DNA of 45,996 bases, from IMG/VR virus record IMGVR_UViG_3300025122_000030, positions 1 through 45,996 of that record; one strand, given 5' to 3'. Below, one piece after another: positions 29,005 through 36,139 of the stretch (position 1 is the stretch's first letter; each line of letters starts with the position of its first letter). The notes below the pieces were generated by a model. It did no database searches. It was not told where the DNA came from and worked only from the letters and a program-made list of their open reading frames with translations. Position numbers and translations under genes: made by a program. The stretch comes from a virus.

Positions 29005-29882
29005 AAATTCTCTAAAAGTCTATGATATCCCACACAAGCCTGTGGTAAATCTTGGAGTAAATCTTTTTCTTTAATCTCCGGAACCTCGACAGTCTCGACG
29101 GATGGCTGTGGGCGCTCCAGTTCCTCGCGCCTCTCGCGGCCAATGATAGTCGTTCTAAATTTGTAATGTTTCGGTGTTCCGGTGGGCGAATAGCCATTAA
29201 ATAACCCCTTCATTCCTCGGTTTTCCATCTCAGCTATCATCTTAAATCTCGCCATGGTTTGCGAGTAGTCAAAATTCAGCAATTCTGTTTCTGTTAGCCT
29301 GGAAACAAGACAAGCATCCTTGACAGGAGAAGACCCATCAATGCGATCTGTAGGGTAAAACCAGATTTGCTTAACGAAATCATCCGCCGTCTCAATGAAA
29401 TCGATTTCATGTTTCCCTCCACGATTGAATGCTATCCAATCATAACACATATAAGTGGGATCTGCAACTGTTTTTTCTTCAGTGAGGCCAGTGCAATTGT
29501 CATCACCAAAATAATAAGCTTTTTCAAATTTGATCTCGGCTATTTTTGAGTACTCGTTGGAACACACTAAAGTCTCTCCCGTGTATCTCATGCTTTCACA
29601 CAGATCGCTTAACGGCATTTGTCCTTCGAGCGAAAGAAGAAACAAGAGTCTTTCCCAGAGTAGTTCTTTGGCATGGCCCACGTTAATATTTTGGCCGTGA
29701 GTGATAAGGGGGCGCGAAACATCCTCAAGACGCACGCAAGTAAGATTCAACGATGGTTCTAAATAATCAAACCTAAAGGGCCGTTGCGGTGTTGTGAAAA
29801 AAATGGGCAATTTGTTATGGAAGGCATACAAAACTGCCGTTAAATTACTGCCGACTACTATCTCACTGTATTCAAGATTCAT
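29001..29882 (-). CDS. Hypothetical protein, 293 aa
   Basis: Start at ATG 29882 (MNLEYSEIVVGSNLTAVLYA), nested in the end of the endolysin gene. The first strand-loop-helix (VVGSNLTAVLYAFHNKLPIFF) looks like a Rossmann-type start without the strict G-x-G-x-x-G. The remainder has VKQIWFYPTDRIDGSSPVKD and a C-terminal Pro/Glu-rich linker (PQPSVETVEVPEIKEKD). The tight overlap with the nucleotidyltransferase-like gene suggests they act together. No family recognised. Confidence 0.6.
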   Translation of the reverse strand: MNLEYSEIVVGSNLTAVLYAFHNKLPIFFTTPQRPFRFDYLEPSLNLTCVRLEDVSRPLITHGQNINVGHAKELLWERLLFLLSLEGQMPLSDLCESMRYTGETLVCSNEYSKIAEIKFEKAYYFGDDNCTGLTEEKTVADPTYMCYDWIAFNRGGKHEIDFIETADDFVKQIWFYPTDRIDGSSPVKDACLVSRLTETELLNFDYSQTMARFKMIAEMENRGMKGLFNGYSPTGTPKHYKFRTTIIGRERREELERPQPSVETVEVPEIKEKDLLQDLPQACVGYHRLLENL

Positions 29883-30828
29883 CCTCGCAGACTTCGCTGG
29901 CGCTGCTGTATCCACTCTCTTCCTCTTTTTCTACTTCTTGTAAAAGGGCCTTAATGTCTAAATTAACACAGTCTCTTTTGGTCTTGCTCACATGATAGTG
30001 ACTAATAAACCCCGAGAAGGCTCCGTACTTCACTTCTTGCTCATAATTTGTTGAGGTATTGCCAAATTGAGTGAGAGGCGCCTCATAAGGAATTTCGAGC
30101 CCTTCATGGATCGCTTTCCAAAGTGCTTTCAAGGCTCTAATTTGAACCGGATAAAAATCTAAGTAAGGATCTAAGCTCTCGCCGTGCACGCGTGAGTTTT
30201 CAACCAGGGGTCTTTCTCCATATCCATTTTTAACATACCAAGCTTGGTACTTAAGATAGTAAGCGTTGCTGATCTCCACTCCGACAGAGGCGCGATTAAC
30301 TCGGGTGCTCCCGGCATGCCAACACCCATGTTGCATATCAATAGTTTGATATATGGTCCCATCATTATCAATTAAAAAATGTACCGAGATTCCTTTCTTG
30401 TCGAGCACTTGCTGACAAGAGCTAGAGCTTAAGCAAACATCCCAGTGGTTTACAAACAGGCGTATCTTTCGTGGGGGGCGCCCTATATAGTCATAGTAGG
30501 TGCCGGCTTTAGATTTATGACCCCCGCTCTCGGACCACAGAACCACTTTGTCCCACTTGATTGGAATAAAGTTTCCGTTGTAAACAATATAGTTAGAATA
30601 AGCGGGGGTTTCGGGCTTGTGTTCATCTATTTCTGCTTGTCTTTCGGTCCAAATCCTACGAAACGTCATAGGCCCAACCAAGCCATCAGGAGAGAGGTCG
30701 CGAATTCGCTGCCACTTCTTAATTGCTCTTACTAGCTCGTCATCAAAATATTTCTCTCCAAACCAAGTTGGATCCCATCCCAAATTTGCCCCGGATGATT
30801 GGTTATAAAAGTTCTTATCAATGGGCAT
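29872..30828 (-). CDS. Endolysin: N-acetylmuramoyl-L-alanine amidase with peptidoglycan-binding domain
   Basis: 318 residues. Residues 20-62 fit the PG_binding_1 domain (FDDELVRAIKKWQRIRDLSP, then DGLVGPMTFRRIW). Residues 120-290 form an Amidase_2/T7-lysozyme domain: VNHWDVC (zinc His128), GCWHAG (His171), SVGVEISN (Glu185), and SHYHVSKTKRDC, where His279 and Cys287 are eight residues apart as in T7 lysozyme's zinc site. It cuts the lactoyl-alanine amide of peptidoglycan at lysis. No signal peptide, so a holin or other exit is needed. The Glu/Ser-rich C-terminal tail is free of known domains. Confidence 0.93.
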   Translation of the reverse strand: MPIDKNFYNQSSGANLGWDPTWFGEKYFDDELVRAIKKWQRIRDLSPDGLVGPMTFRRIWTERQAEIDEHKPETPAYSNYIVYNGNFIPIKWDKVVLWSESGGHKSKAGTYYDYIGRPPRKIRLFVNHWDVCLSSSSCQQVLDKKGISVHFLIDNDGTIYQTIDMQHGCWHAGSTRVNRASVGVEISNAYYLKYQAWYVKNGYGERPLVENSRVHGESLDPYLDFYPVQIRALKALWKAIHEGLEIPYEAPLTQFGNTSTNYEQEVKYGAFSGFISHYHVSKTKRDCVNLDIKALLQEVEKEEESGYSSASEVCEDES

Positions 30829-30845
30829 AGCATTTTATTTTCCTG

Positions 30846-31127
30846 TTACTCCGACAATATTCCTACAATATAATTATCTAGGACTAGGTTAATTGTCTGA
30901 TTTTTCACATTAATTTCCTCAATCATTGACTTGTCAACGATGATCTGTGCGCCTACGTGCAGTTCTTCTTTAAATCTTACATCGGGCGCCCAACTCACCA
31001 CCTCCACAATTACGTGCTTTTCTTCGGTAGGTTTAAAATCTGCAGGGAGGACGATTCCACTTGCGGTTGTTGGTCCAGGGGGCGGTGGAACCTCTATTTG
31101 TAGATGTCTATTTACAGGCTTAAGCAT
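30846..31127 (-). CDS. groES: GroES-like co-chaperonin
   Basis: 93 residues, GroES length (97). It begins LKPVNRHLQIEVPPPPGPTT, where GroES has I-R-P-L-x-D-R-V-x-V, followed by the mobile-loop-like segment TASGIVLPADFKPTEEKHVI (GroES: GG-I-V-L), then HVGAQIIVDKSMIEEI and the end DNYIVGILSE. The loop has one strand match (GIVLP) to the GroEL-binding I-V-L. Together with GroEL at 13077-14651 it would complete a phage chaperonin pair. The gene overlaps the zinc-protein gene upstream and is downstream of a perfect promoter inside the RNR gene. Confidence 0.8.
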   Translation of the reverse strand: MLKPVNRHLQIEVPPPPGPTTASGIVLPADFKPTEEKHVIVEVVSWAPDVRFKEELHVGAQIIVDKSMIEEINVKNQTINLVLDNYIVGILSE

Positions 31128-31347
31128 TGTTTACCTCTTTATTGATTACTCTTTCATGGGTGTTGAATTCTTTTCGCGTTAAAAAAGCTTCTTCGCGTGC
31201 ATTACATTTTTTACAACGCATTGAAACATTGACATTTTCACAAACCATTGCTTCTATCCTCCCGGTTGGTACCCAATAGCATTCTTTTGGGTTTCCTTTA
31301 CAGGCTATCTTTATTCTTTTTTCAGTAAGAAGGTGGTTAAAATTCAT
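31120..31347 (-). CDS. Small zinc-ribbon-like protein, 75 aa
   Basis: Start set at ATG 31347 after AGGAGAAACT; the track of open codons extends further but without a site. Four cysteines in two groups (ACKGNPKEC and RCKKC) with VPTGRIEAMVCENVNV between, ending in a helix (FLTRKEFNTHERV). Likely binds one zinc ion. It lies between RNR and groES with overlap to groES. Role unknown. Confidence 0.65.
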   Translation of the reverse strand: MNFNHLLTEKRIKIACKGNPKECYWVPTGRIEAMVCENVNVSMRCKKCNAREEAFLTRKEFNTHERVINKEVNNA

Positions 31348-31355
31348 AGTTTCTC

Positions 31356-33323
31356 CTATAGTGTGCATGTATCATTTGTGCAAAATTTTGTGCCGTTGCC
31401 GCCTTCTGTGTCTAGTATCCTGACAATCGGCACGATCTTAGCGGACATCTTTTCATAAGTTTCTTTTGTGATGGATTCGTAGGGGGCTTGTTTATAGCCT
31501 GTTTCTTGATATCTCAAAAAAGAAACGGCTTTTAATCTGGTTTCGTACATTTCTAGTGCATTCTTAAGTTGGTGGGCTTCTTCATCTTTAAACGTTACAG
31601 TAATTGAAACTGAATTATCTGCCCAATAATATTGATACTGTGCTGCAATCTCAAGCTGTTCCCATATACTCACCTTGGATTTACTTTTTGTGAAATATGG
31701 TTCGTGAATTGGGAATTCCACCACCATTGTACGTGGAGAATATTCGTCTTTTTCAATATTATACCCGGCATTTTTAAGTCTGTCAAGAATTTTTGAATCT
31801 TGAGAAAATCTGATGCGTCTAATATAGTATTCATCTTCTGGGAAGTGGATGCCCGGAGTGGAACCATTCAACAAAGAAACGGTGCCAGACGGCTTGATAG
31901 AGGTGGTTCGCACAGATTTTGGAATGCATAACCAGTTTGAGTACTCTTCATCTAATTCTTTGACATAATTATAAGCTTTGTCACACCACTCATACATTTC
32001 GCGGCGCCCATGTTTATTAAATGCCTGTACAACACCCGATTGAGAAAGTCCAATGCGCCGGTTCTTGAGCATCTTGGCGTTAGTCTCTGGCCAGTGCGTA
32101 TTAGAGAGTGTGATGGTCTTGCCGTATAAATATGCAATCTTTAATGTCTTCAGGTAGTCTTCTAGATCGTCGTGCTTGGCTGGAAACGTTTCAACCAGAC
32201 AACAAAGCTCTGCGTCTTCAAGCTGCTGTTCTACACACGGGTTAAAGCCAGCAACGTTAATGTCGTCGAGCCTGATTCCATCCTTAAAGCGGCCGCGGGT
32301 TCGCGCATTCTCTAACCAGATATATCCCGGCTCTCCGTTGGCTTGACTTTGTGCAGCGTGCCATGTGTAGTCCATGCCCACCACTGCATTGAAAGAGTTG
32401 TTGGACCCCCATCGATGATGATAAAGCTTTTCGTCATCGTTTTTCATTTCCAGGTAATATCGATCATCATAATTGCCAATGGCCAACGCAGCAGAACGAC
32501 GGACATTGCCAGCTACCACACAACGTCCAATCAAATTTTCTGTGTCTACGATATCAACTGATGAAATCGGCTCGCCAGATTTGCTTCCGTATAGCTGAAC
32601 TAAATTTTCATGGAGTTCTTTAAGGGGGCCATGGCCACTAGAAGTTCCACCAAACCCATGGATAAGGGCGCCTTCGGGACGGATGGCAGAATAATCAAAC
32701 TTGGGAACCTTGCCCCCAAAGAAAAATCCATCTAGTAATAGATGAACAGAGTCTACCCACCCTTCGCGGGAGTCGTCAATGACCAGTGTATCATTTGTAT
32801 ATTGCGGCTCTTGAATTGTGAGAGTGTTGGCTCCTTCGGTATCAAACCCTACGCCAATCCCCAGCATCAAGGCATCCATCATCCACGCAAAAAGATATCC
32901 CCCCTTGCTGGAGAGATCTCTTGTGGAACGGAATGCGCAATTAAAAAGTCCTGCGGCTGTGCGCTCTTCTACAAACTTGGTGCCCATCATCCACAGGCCG
33001 CGGCCCGGAGGTGTCCACTTAAGATTAAACAAGCGATCATAAGCCTCTTTGGCGGTCTTTTGTGCTTTTGCATCATTCCATTCAAGACTAAGCAAAAAGA
33101 CATGTTGCTTTTGCATATTAAACATCCCCTCGATAACGCGTTTGCAAGTTTGCCACCATTCTTCTGAACCAGTAGCGTCGGGATCAAATTCGTTAAGCCT
33201 GCGGGAGTAAGTACGTTTAAACGTAACGTATCCTAACGGACCCCACGGCACTTCTTTCGCTTTATAGGGCTCCAAGAAGGTGTCTGATAACCTAAATCGC
33301 CGGATGTTTTCTATTGTTCTCAT
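31356..33323 (-). CDS. nrdJ: Adenosylcobalamin-dependent (class II) ribonucleoside-triphosphate reductase
   Basis: 655 residues, close to the monomeric Lactobacillus-type RTPR (739). Expected active-site set: Cys129 in GLFNCAFRS, the N-P-C-x-E motif (Asn361, Cys363, Glu365) and Cys374 eleven residues on, as in RTPR. VVAGNVRRSA is an RTPR-type stretch, and the C-terminal redox pair Cys648 and Cys653 is five apart, as in RTPR. It makes dNTPs from NTPs using B12 coenzyme without oxygen demand. Needs a thioredoxin or glutaredoxin donor (see 19542-19901 and 2892-3161). Carries an internal promoter for the downstream zinc and GroES-like genes. Confidence 0.94.
   Translation of the reverse strand: MRTIENIRRFRLSDTFLEPYKAKEVPWGPLGYVTFKRTYSRRLNEFDPDATGSEEWWQTCKRVIEGMFNMQKQHVFLLSLEWNDAKAQKTAKEAYDRLFNLKWTPPGRGLWMMGTKFVEERTAAGLFNCAFRSTRDLSSKGGYLFAWMMDALMLGIGVGFDTEGANTLTIQEPQYTNDTLVIDDSREGWVDSVHLLLDGFFFGGKVPKFDYSAIRPEGALIHGFGGTSSGHGPLKELHENLVQLYGSKSGEPISSVDIVDTENLIGRCVVAGNVRRSAALAIGNYDDRYYLEMKNDDEKLYHHRWGSNNSFNAVVGMDYTWHAAQSQANGEPGYIWLENARTRGRFKDGIRLDDINVAGFNPCVEQQLEDAELCCLVETFPAKHDDLEDYLKTLKIAYLYGKTITLSNTHWPETNAKMLKNRRIGLSQSGVVQAFNKHGRREMYEWCDKAYNYVKELDEEYSNWLCIPKSVRTTSIKPSGTVSLLNGSTPGIHFPEDEYYIRRIRFSQDSKILDRLKNAGYNIEKDEYSPRTMVVEFPIHEPYFTKSKSKVSIWEQLEIAAQYQYYWADNSVSITVTFKDEEAHQLKNALEMYETRLKAVSFLRYQETGYKQAPYESITKETYEKMSAKIVPIVRILDTEGGNGTKFCTNDTCTL
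31758..31786 (-). promoter_or_regulatory. Perfect sigma-70 consensus promoter inside the RNR gene
   Basis: TTGACA (31781-31786), 17 bp, TATAAT (31758-31763) on the minus strand, inside the codons of the RNR sequence LDRLKNAGYNIE. All twelve hexamer bases match. It would drive the 3' end of the RNR message, the zinc protein and groES. It could also be coincidental codon choice. Confidence 0.6.
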
Positions 33324-33329
33324 TTGTTT

Positions 33330-34706
33330 TTATTTCCTTTTTAGTCTTGAATATTTTTCTCGTAATAACATCTGCTGTTCTTTGGAGCTTAGTGTAAGCG
33401 GGGATGTTACAACAGAATTAACTGTGGTGGGCATCGGTGCTTTTGGAAGAATCTTAATCTGTACATTGGATGTATCCATAAAGATCGGATACACCATCCC
33501 ATCCGGTCCATTTCTATTCTTTGCAATAAACAGCTTTCCCTGGTTATTTTGTTTGTCTTCAATTGTTCGCGAGATCGAAAAAATAAAGTCTGCTACAAAG
33601 CACTTATTAAACGCTTCTGAAATCTGCTCCATTGTGATAACTTCTGCGCTTAATCCTGATCGATTTGTTTGTGAAGCTGTCCAAATAGGACACTTAAACT
33701 CGGTGGACATGGCGCGGAGATCTTCATAAATAGATTCAAGTTCGTTTCTCTTCTCTTTTCTCGCGACAACCGGTCTCAAAAGATCTGCATAATCAACAAT
33801 AATCATTCCCGGCTTAATGCCACGCTTGATCAAACGAGATAAGTGTGAACGAATCGTGCTTGTGCTCGCTGATTTTGTAGGATACTCTTTAACAATCAAA
33901 GAACCATCCAGTTCTTTAATCTCTTCATATATCTCATCTTTAAAATTTCGAATATCTGACAATGGATAACGGGTAATGCAACTATCATATCGTATGCCAA
34001 TCACAGTATCTTGAAGTTCGAGCGTATAGTGTATAACAGTCTTGCCCTCTAAGATTGCCTGCGTGCCCAGATGAACTAACGCCATCGATTTTCCGGCGCC
34101 CGTGGGTGCAATCACGACGCCCAACTCACTCTTACCAAGGCCGCCACCAGTAATGACGTCAATTTCTTTCCACCCTGTGGTCACCGGGTTGCGATGTTTG
34201 AGCTTAAAGCGCTCCTCAAAGTCAGCAAAATAATCATAACCAAAGTTGTTTTCTGATCCAAGCTTAAGCGCCTCATTAATAACAGTAGAAATTTCATCAA
34301 AAGAACAGTTCTGCAGCAATCCTACAGATTTCATCATGGCCTCTTTAAGGTTTTGCTTTCGGCAGAAATCGAGGGAAGTCTCTTTAATATATTCAATGTC
34401 GGACATTTCACGAGTATGAATGCGTGCAAAATATTCACGTACTTGATTTTGTAATACTTCATCGTCTCCATCCATATCAGTTCGCAGAATAGTAATCATT
34501 GCTTCAACCGATGGATGGGTGCCGTAACGGTCGCGATAATCAATTACTTTTGAAACAAAAACCCGCAAATATTCTAACTCTAAGAACTGTACATCAAGCA
34601 CCTCGCTAATTTGATCAGCGAACGGTCTGTCTTCAAAAATAAGTTGTACGAGTCCCTCTTGAAAGGCCTTTCCATACCTTCCAAAATTCACATTTTCAGT
34701 GAGCAT
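33330..34706 (-). CDS. Replicative DNA helicase (DnaB/gp41-like)
   Basis: 458 residues. N-terminal helical domain up to about 170, then the RecA-like motor domain: Walker A APTGAGKS (200-207), DYADLLRPVVARKEKRNELE (Walker B MIIVDYADLL), IWTASQTNRSG (a DnaB-type sensor box) and later RNGPDGMVYPIFMD. It is a ring helicase unwinding DNA at the fork. It sits between the 5' nuclease and RNR, in the replication cluster. A promoter lies just upstream at 34733-34760. Confidence 0.9.
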   Translation of the reverse strand: MLTENVNFGRYGKAFQEGLVQLIFEDRPFADQISEVLDVQFLELEYLRVFVSKVIDYRDRYGTHPSVEAMITILRTDMDGDDEVLQNQVREYFARIHTREMSDIEYIKETSLDFCRKQNLKEAMMKSVGLLQNCSFDEISTVINEALKLGSENNFGYDYFADFEERFKLKHRNPVTTGWKEIDVITGGGLGKSELGVVIAPTGAGKSMALVHLGTQAILEGKTVIHYTLELQDTVIGIRYDSCITRYPLSDIRNFKDEIYEEIKELDGSLIVKEYPTKSASTSTIRSHLSRLIKRGIKPGMIIVDYADLLRPVVARKEKRNELESIYEDLRAMSTEFKCPIWTASQTNRSGLSAEVITMEQISEAFNKCFVADFIFSISRTIEDKQNNQGKLFIAKNRNGPDGMVYPIFMDTSNVQIKILPKAPMPTTVNSVVTSPLTLSSKEQQMLLREKYSRLKRK

Positions 34707-34732
34707 CTAATCCCTCTCGATGTTGTATTGTA

Positions 34733-34760
34733 TATATAACAGATTGACAGCTAAAGTCAA
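34733..34760 (-). promoter_or_regulatory. Probable promoter for the helicase gene
   Basis: TTGACT (34755-34760), 16 bp, TATATA (34733-34738), preceded by TGT-type extension, in the 70-bp gap after the 5' nuclease gene. A second TTGACA overlaps the end of the nuclease gene (about 34791). Weaker than the neighbours because of mismatches and a 16-bp spacer. Confidence 0.5.
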
Positions 34761-34776
34761 ATCATTTTTAAAATAA

Positions 34777-35748
34777 TTATTTTTGATTGTCAAGACATTC
34801 TCTGCTAATCTTGTTTAAGTTTGTGCGTAGATCTTCCCAGTTTAATTCACCAAATCCATCATCACGCATCATGCCAATAATTTCAGTTTTATTAAATTCA
34901 CATTCAAAGTTCTCTATCGATTCTTTGACATACATTTTAGACTGAAAAGACATTTGCGGAGCATATAGCTGCATCATCTTATAATTGTGTTCGATAAGGC
35001 CTTTATTCTCTGCAATGCTTGTAAAAAACTTAAGTTTGGTTTTAGTTTTATGACAAAATTCTACCACTTCATCGATGGTATAAGTTTTGCTATCGCCTAG
35101 AAAGTTTAATCTTTTGCTCACAGTAGGAAGGCCCGCACCTTTAATACCGGGTAGATTATCGGAAGCGTCTCCCGCAATTGCGCGGGCTAGTGCCATATTA
35201 GTAGGGTGAATACCTGTCTGTTCAATAATGCGCTTCTGGTTAAGCAGTTCGTTTTTAGTGGGGCGCAACAATACAGTTTCGTCATTACACACTTGCATGA
35301 AATCTCGGTCATTAGAAATGATAATTTTCTGCCAGCCCTTATAATACTCCATCTGCGTAAGATATGCGATCACATCGTCAGCTTCAATCTCTGGAATCAT
35401 AAACTGAATGATAGGCATGTTGTTCAGATATTCAATAACGCGGCTTTGCTGCCACATTTTGTTCTGCAACTCTTCGTCGTCAGTGAGGTTGTGGAACGCT
35501 CGATTTAATCTGATCGGCTTCCTACCTTCCTTATAATTTTTGTCCATACTCTTGCGCTTTCTAGAGCCGTTAGGGCCGTCCCACACCACCACGATCTGAT
35601 CCGGCTTAGTCTCTCGGACATGTCGCTGCAGGATCTTAACAAATCCTTTCAGTCCCCCAATCGGATCCCCGTTAGAGGAAATGGACGGGTCTACAATATA
35701 TGCCCTCAAATACGCATTCAACGCATCTACAATTAATACTCGTTTCAT
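34777..35748 (-). CDS. 5'-3' exonuclease / FEN-type nuclease
   Basis: 323 residues, the family of T4 RNase H and the PolA 5' nuclease domain. Metal ligands: Asp8 (VLIVDALNAY), VVWDGPNGSRKRK with the basic clamp YKEGRK, IPEIEADDVIAYL, and ISNDRDFMQVC. The later GDASDNLPGIKGAGLPT is the helix-hairpin-helix. It removes RNA primers and flaps; it replaces the domain missing from the mini-PolA. Its start codon directly follows the T-run of a hairpin. The SD (AGGG) lies in that hairpin's right arm. Confidence 0.9.
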   Translation of the reverse strand: MKRVLIVDALNAYLRAYIVDPSISSNGDPIGGLKGFVKILQRHVRETKPDQIVVVWDGPNGSRKRKSMDKNYKEGRKPIRLNRAFHNLTDDEELQNKMWQQSRVIEYLNNMPIIQFMIPEIEADDVIAYLTQMEYYKGWQKIIISNDRDFMQVCNDETVLLRPTKNELLNQKRIIEQTGIHPTNMALARAIAGDASDNLPGIKGAGLPTVSKRLNFLGDSKTYTIDEVVEFCHKTKTKLKFFTSIAENKGLIEHNYKMMQLYAPQMSFQSKMYVKESIENFECEFNKTEIIGMMRDDGFGELNWEDLRTNLNKISRECLDNQK

Positions 35749-35753
35749 TTAAA

Positions 35754-35793
35754 AAGCCCTACCTGTTATATACAATATAACATAGCAGGGCTT
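35754..35793. terminator. Long hairpin, intrinsic terminator on both strands, containing a promoter
   Basis: Arms AGGGCTT (35787-35793) and AAGCCCT (35754-35760) plus inner perfect arms TGTTATAT/ATATAACA form a long stem with a TGT tip. On the minus strand TTTTT follows the right arm. It should stop transcripts arriving from the RecA and secreted-protein genes. The -10 box of the next promoter is inside the left arm. Confidence 0.75.
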
Positions 35794-35802
35794 AAATGTC
35801 AA
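35774..35802 (-). promoter_or_regulatory. Sigma-70 promoter embedded in a terminator hairpin, for the 5' nuclease gene
   Basis: TTGACA (35797-35802), 17 bp, TATATT (35774-35779) with TGT before the -10. The 17-bp spacer holds the outer left arm of the hairpin, and the -10 is in the inner left arm. A transcript starting near 35767 would contain only the right arm, so it cannot form the terminator. Confidence 0.8.
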
Positions 35803-35809
35803 GCAGTTT

Positions 35810-36139
35810 TTAACGATATCTGCGTGCGGGAGGATGCGGTTTTCCGCGGCCTCTTACATAGCGTACATGAGTGTGCGGCTGGCGTGCTAGCATATGCCGG
35901 GGCACTGTGCGCAAGTCCCAATACCCGTGTACCCAGCCGCCATGGCGTGTGCGATGGCCTGATACCCATACCCAGGCGCGTACATTAACATTGTGAGCAT
36001 TGGGATTACTCGGTGCATGTGCGTGGCCATGAGGACGTGCAGCCGGTGGCGGCACGGGCTTGGGGGTCGGGTGAGGGTGGGCATGCACCACACATGCGCT
36101 GCTCAAGAGTGCGATAGCCGCAATCATAATTTTATTCAT
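35810..36139 (-). CDS. Secreted His/Pro/Arg-rich protein with WVxGH repeats, 109 aa
   Basis: Start at ATG 36139 (SD AGGAGATTTCAG), giving MNKIMIAAIALLSSACVVHA, a clear signal peptide, with a likely cut after HA (A-x-A type); an SSAC lipobox is less likely. The mature part is rich in His, Pro, Arg and Gly (HPHPTPKPVPPPAARPHGHA) and carries VRAWVWVSGHRTRHGGWVHG, then YWDLRTVP, the W-V-x-G-H / G-G-x-x-x-G-Y-W pattern of some bacterial periplasmic proteins with Y-x-W-x-x-G-H repeats. Such proteins are unusual in phages. Possible metal binding by the histidines. Overlaps the recA stop. Confidence 0.7.
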   Translation of the reverse strand: MNKIMIAAIALLSSACVVHAHPHPTPKPVPPPAARPHGHAHAPSNPNAHNVNVRAWVWVSGHRTRHGGWVHGYWDLRTVPRHMLARQPHTHVRYVRGRGKPHPPARRYR

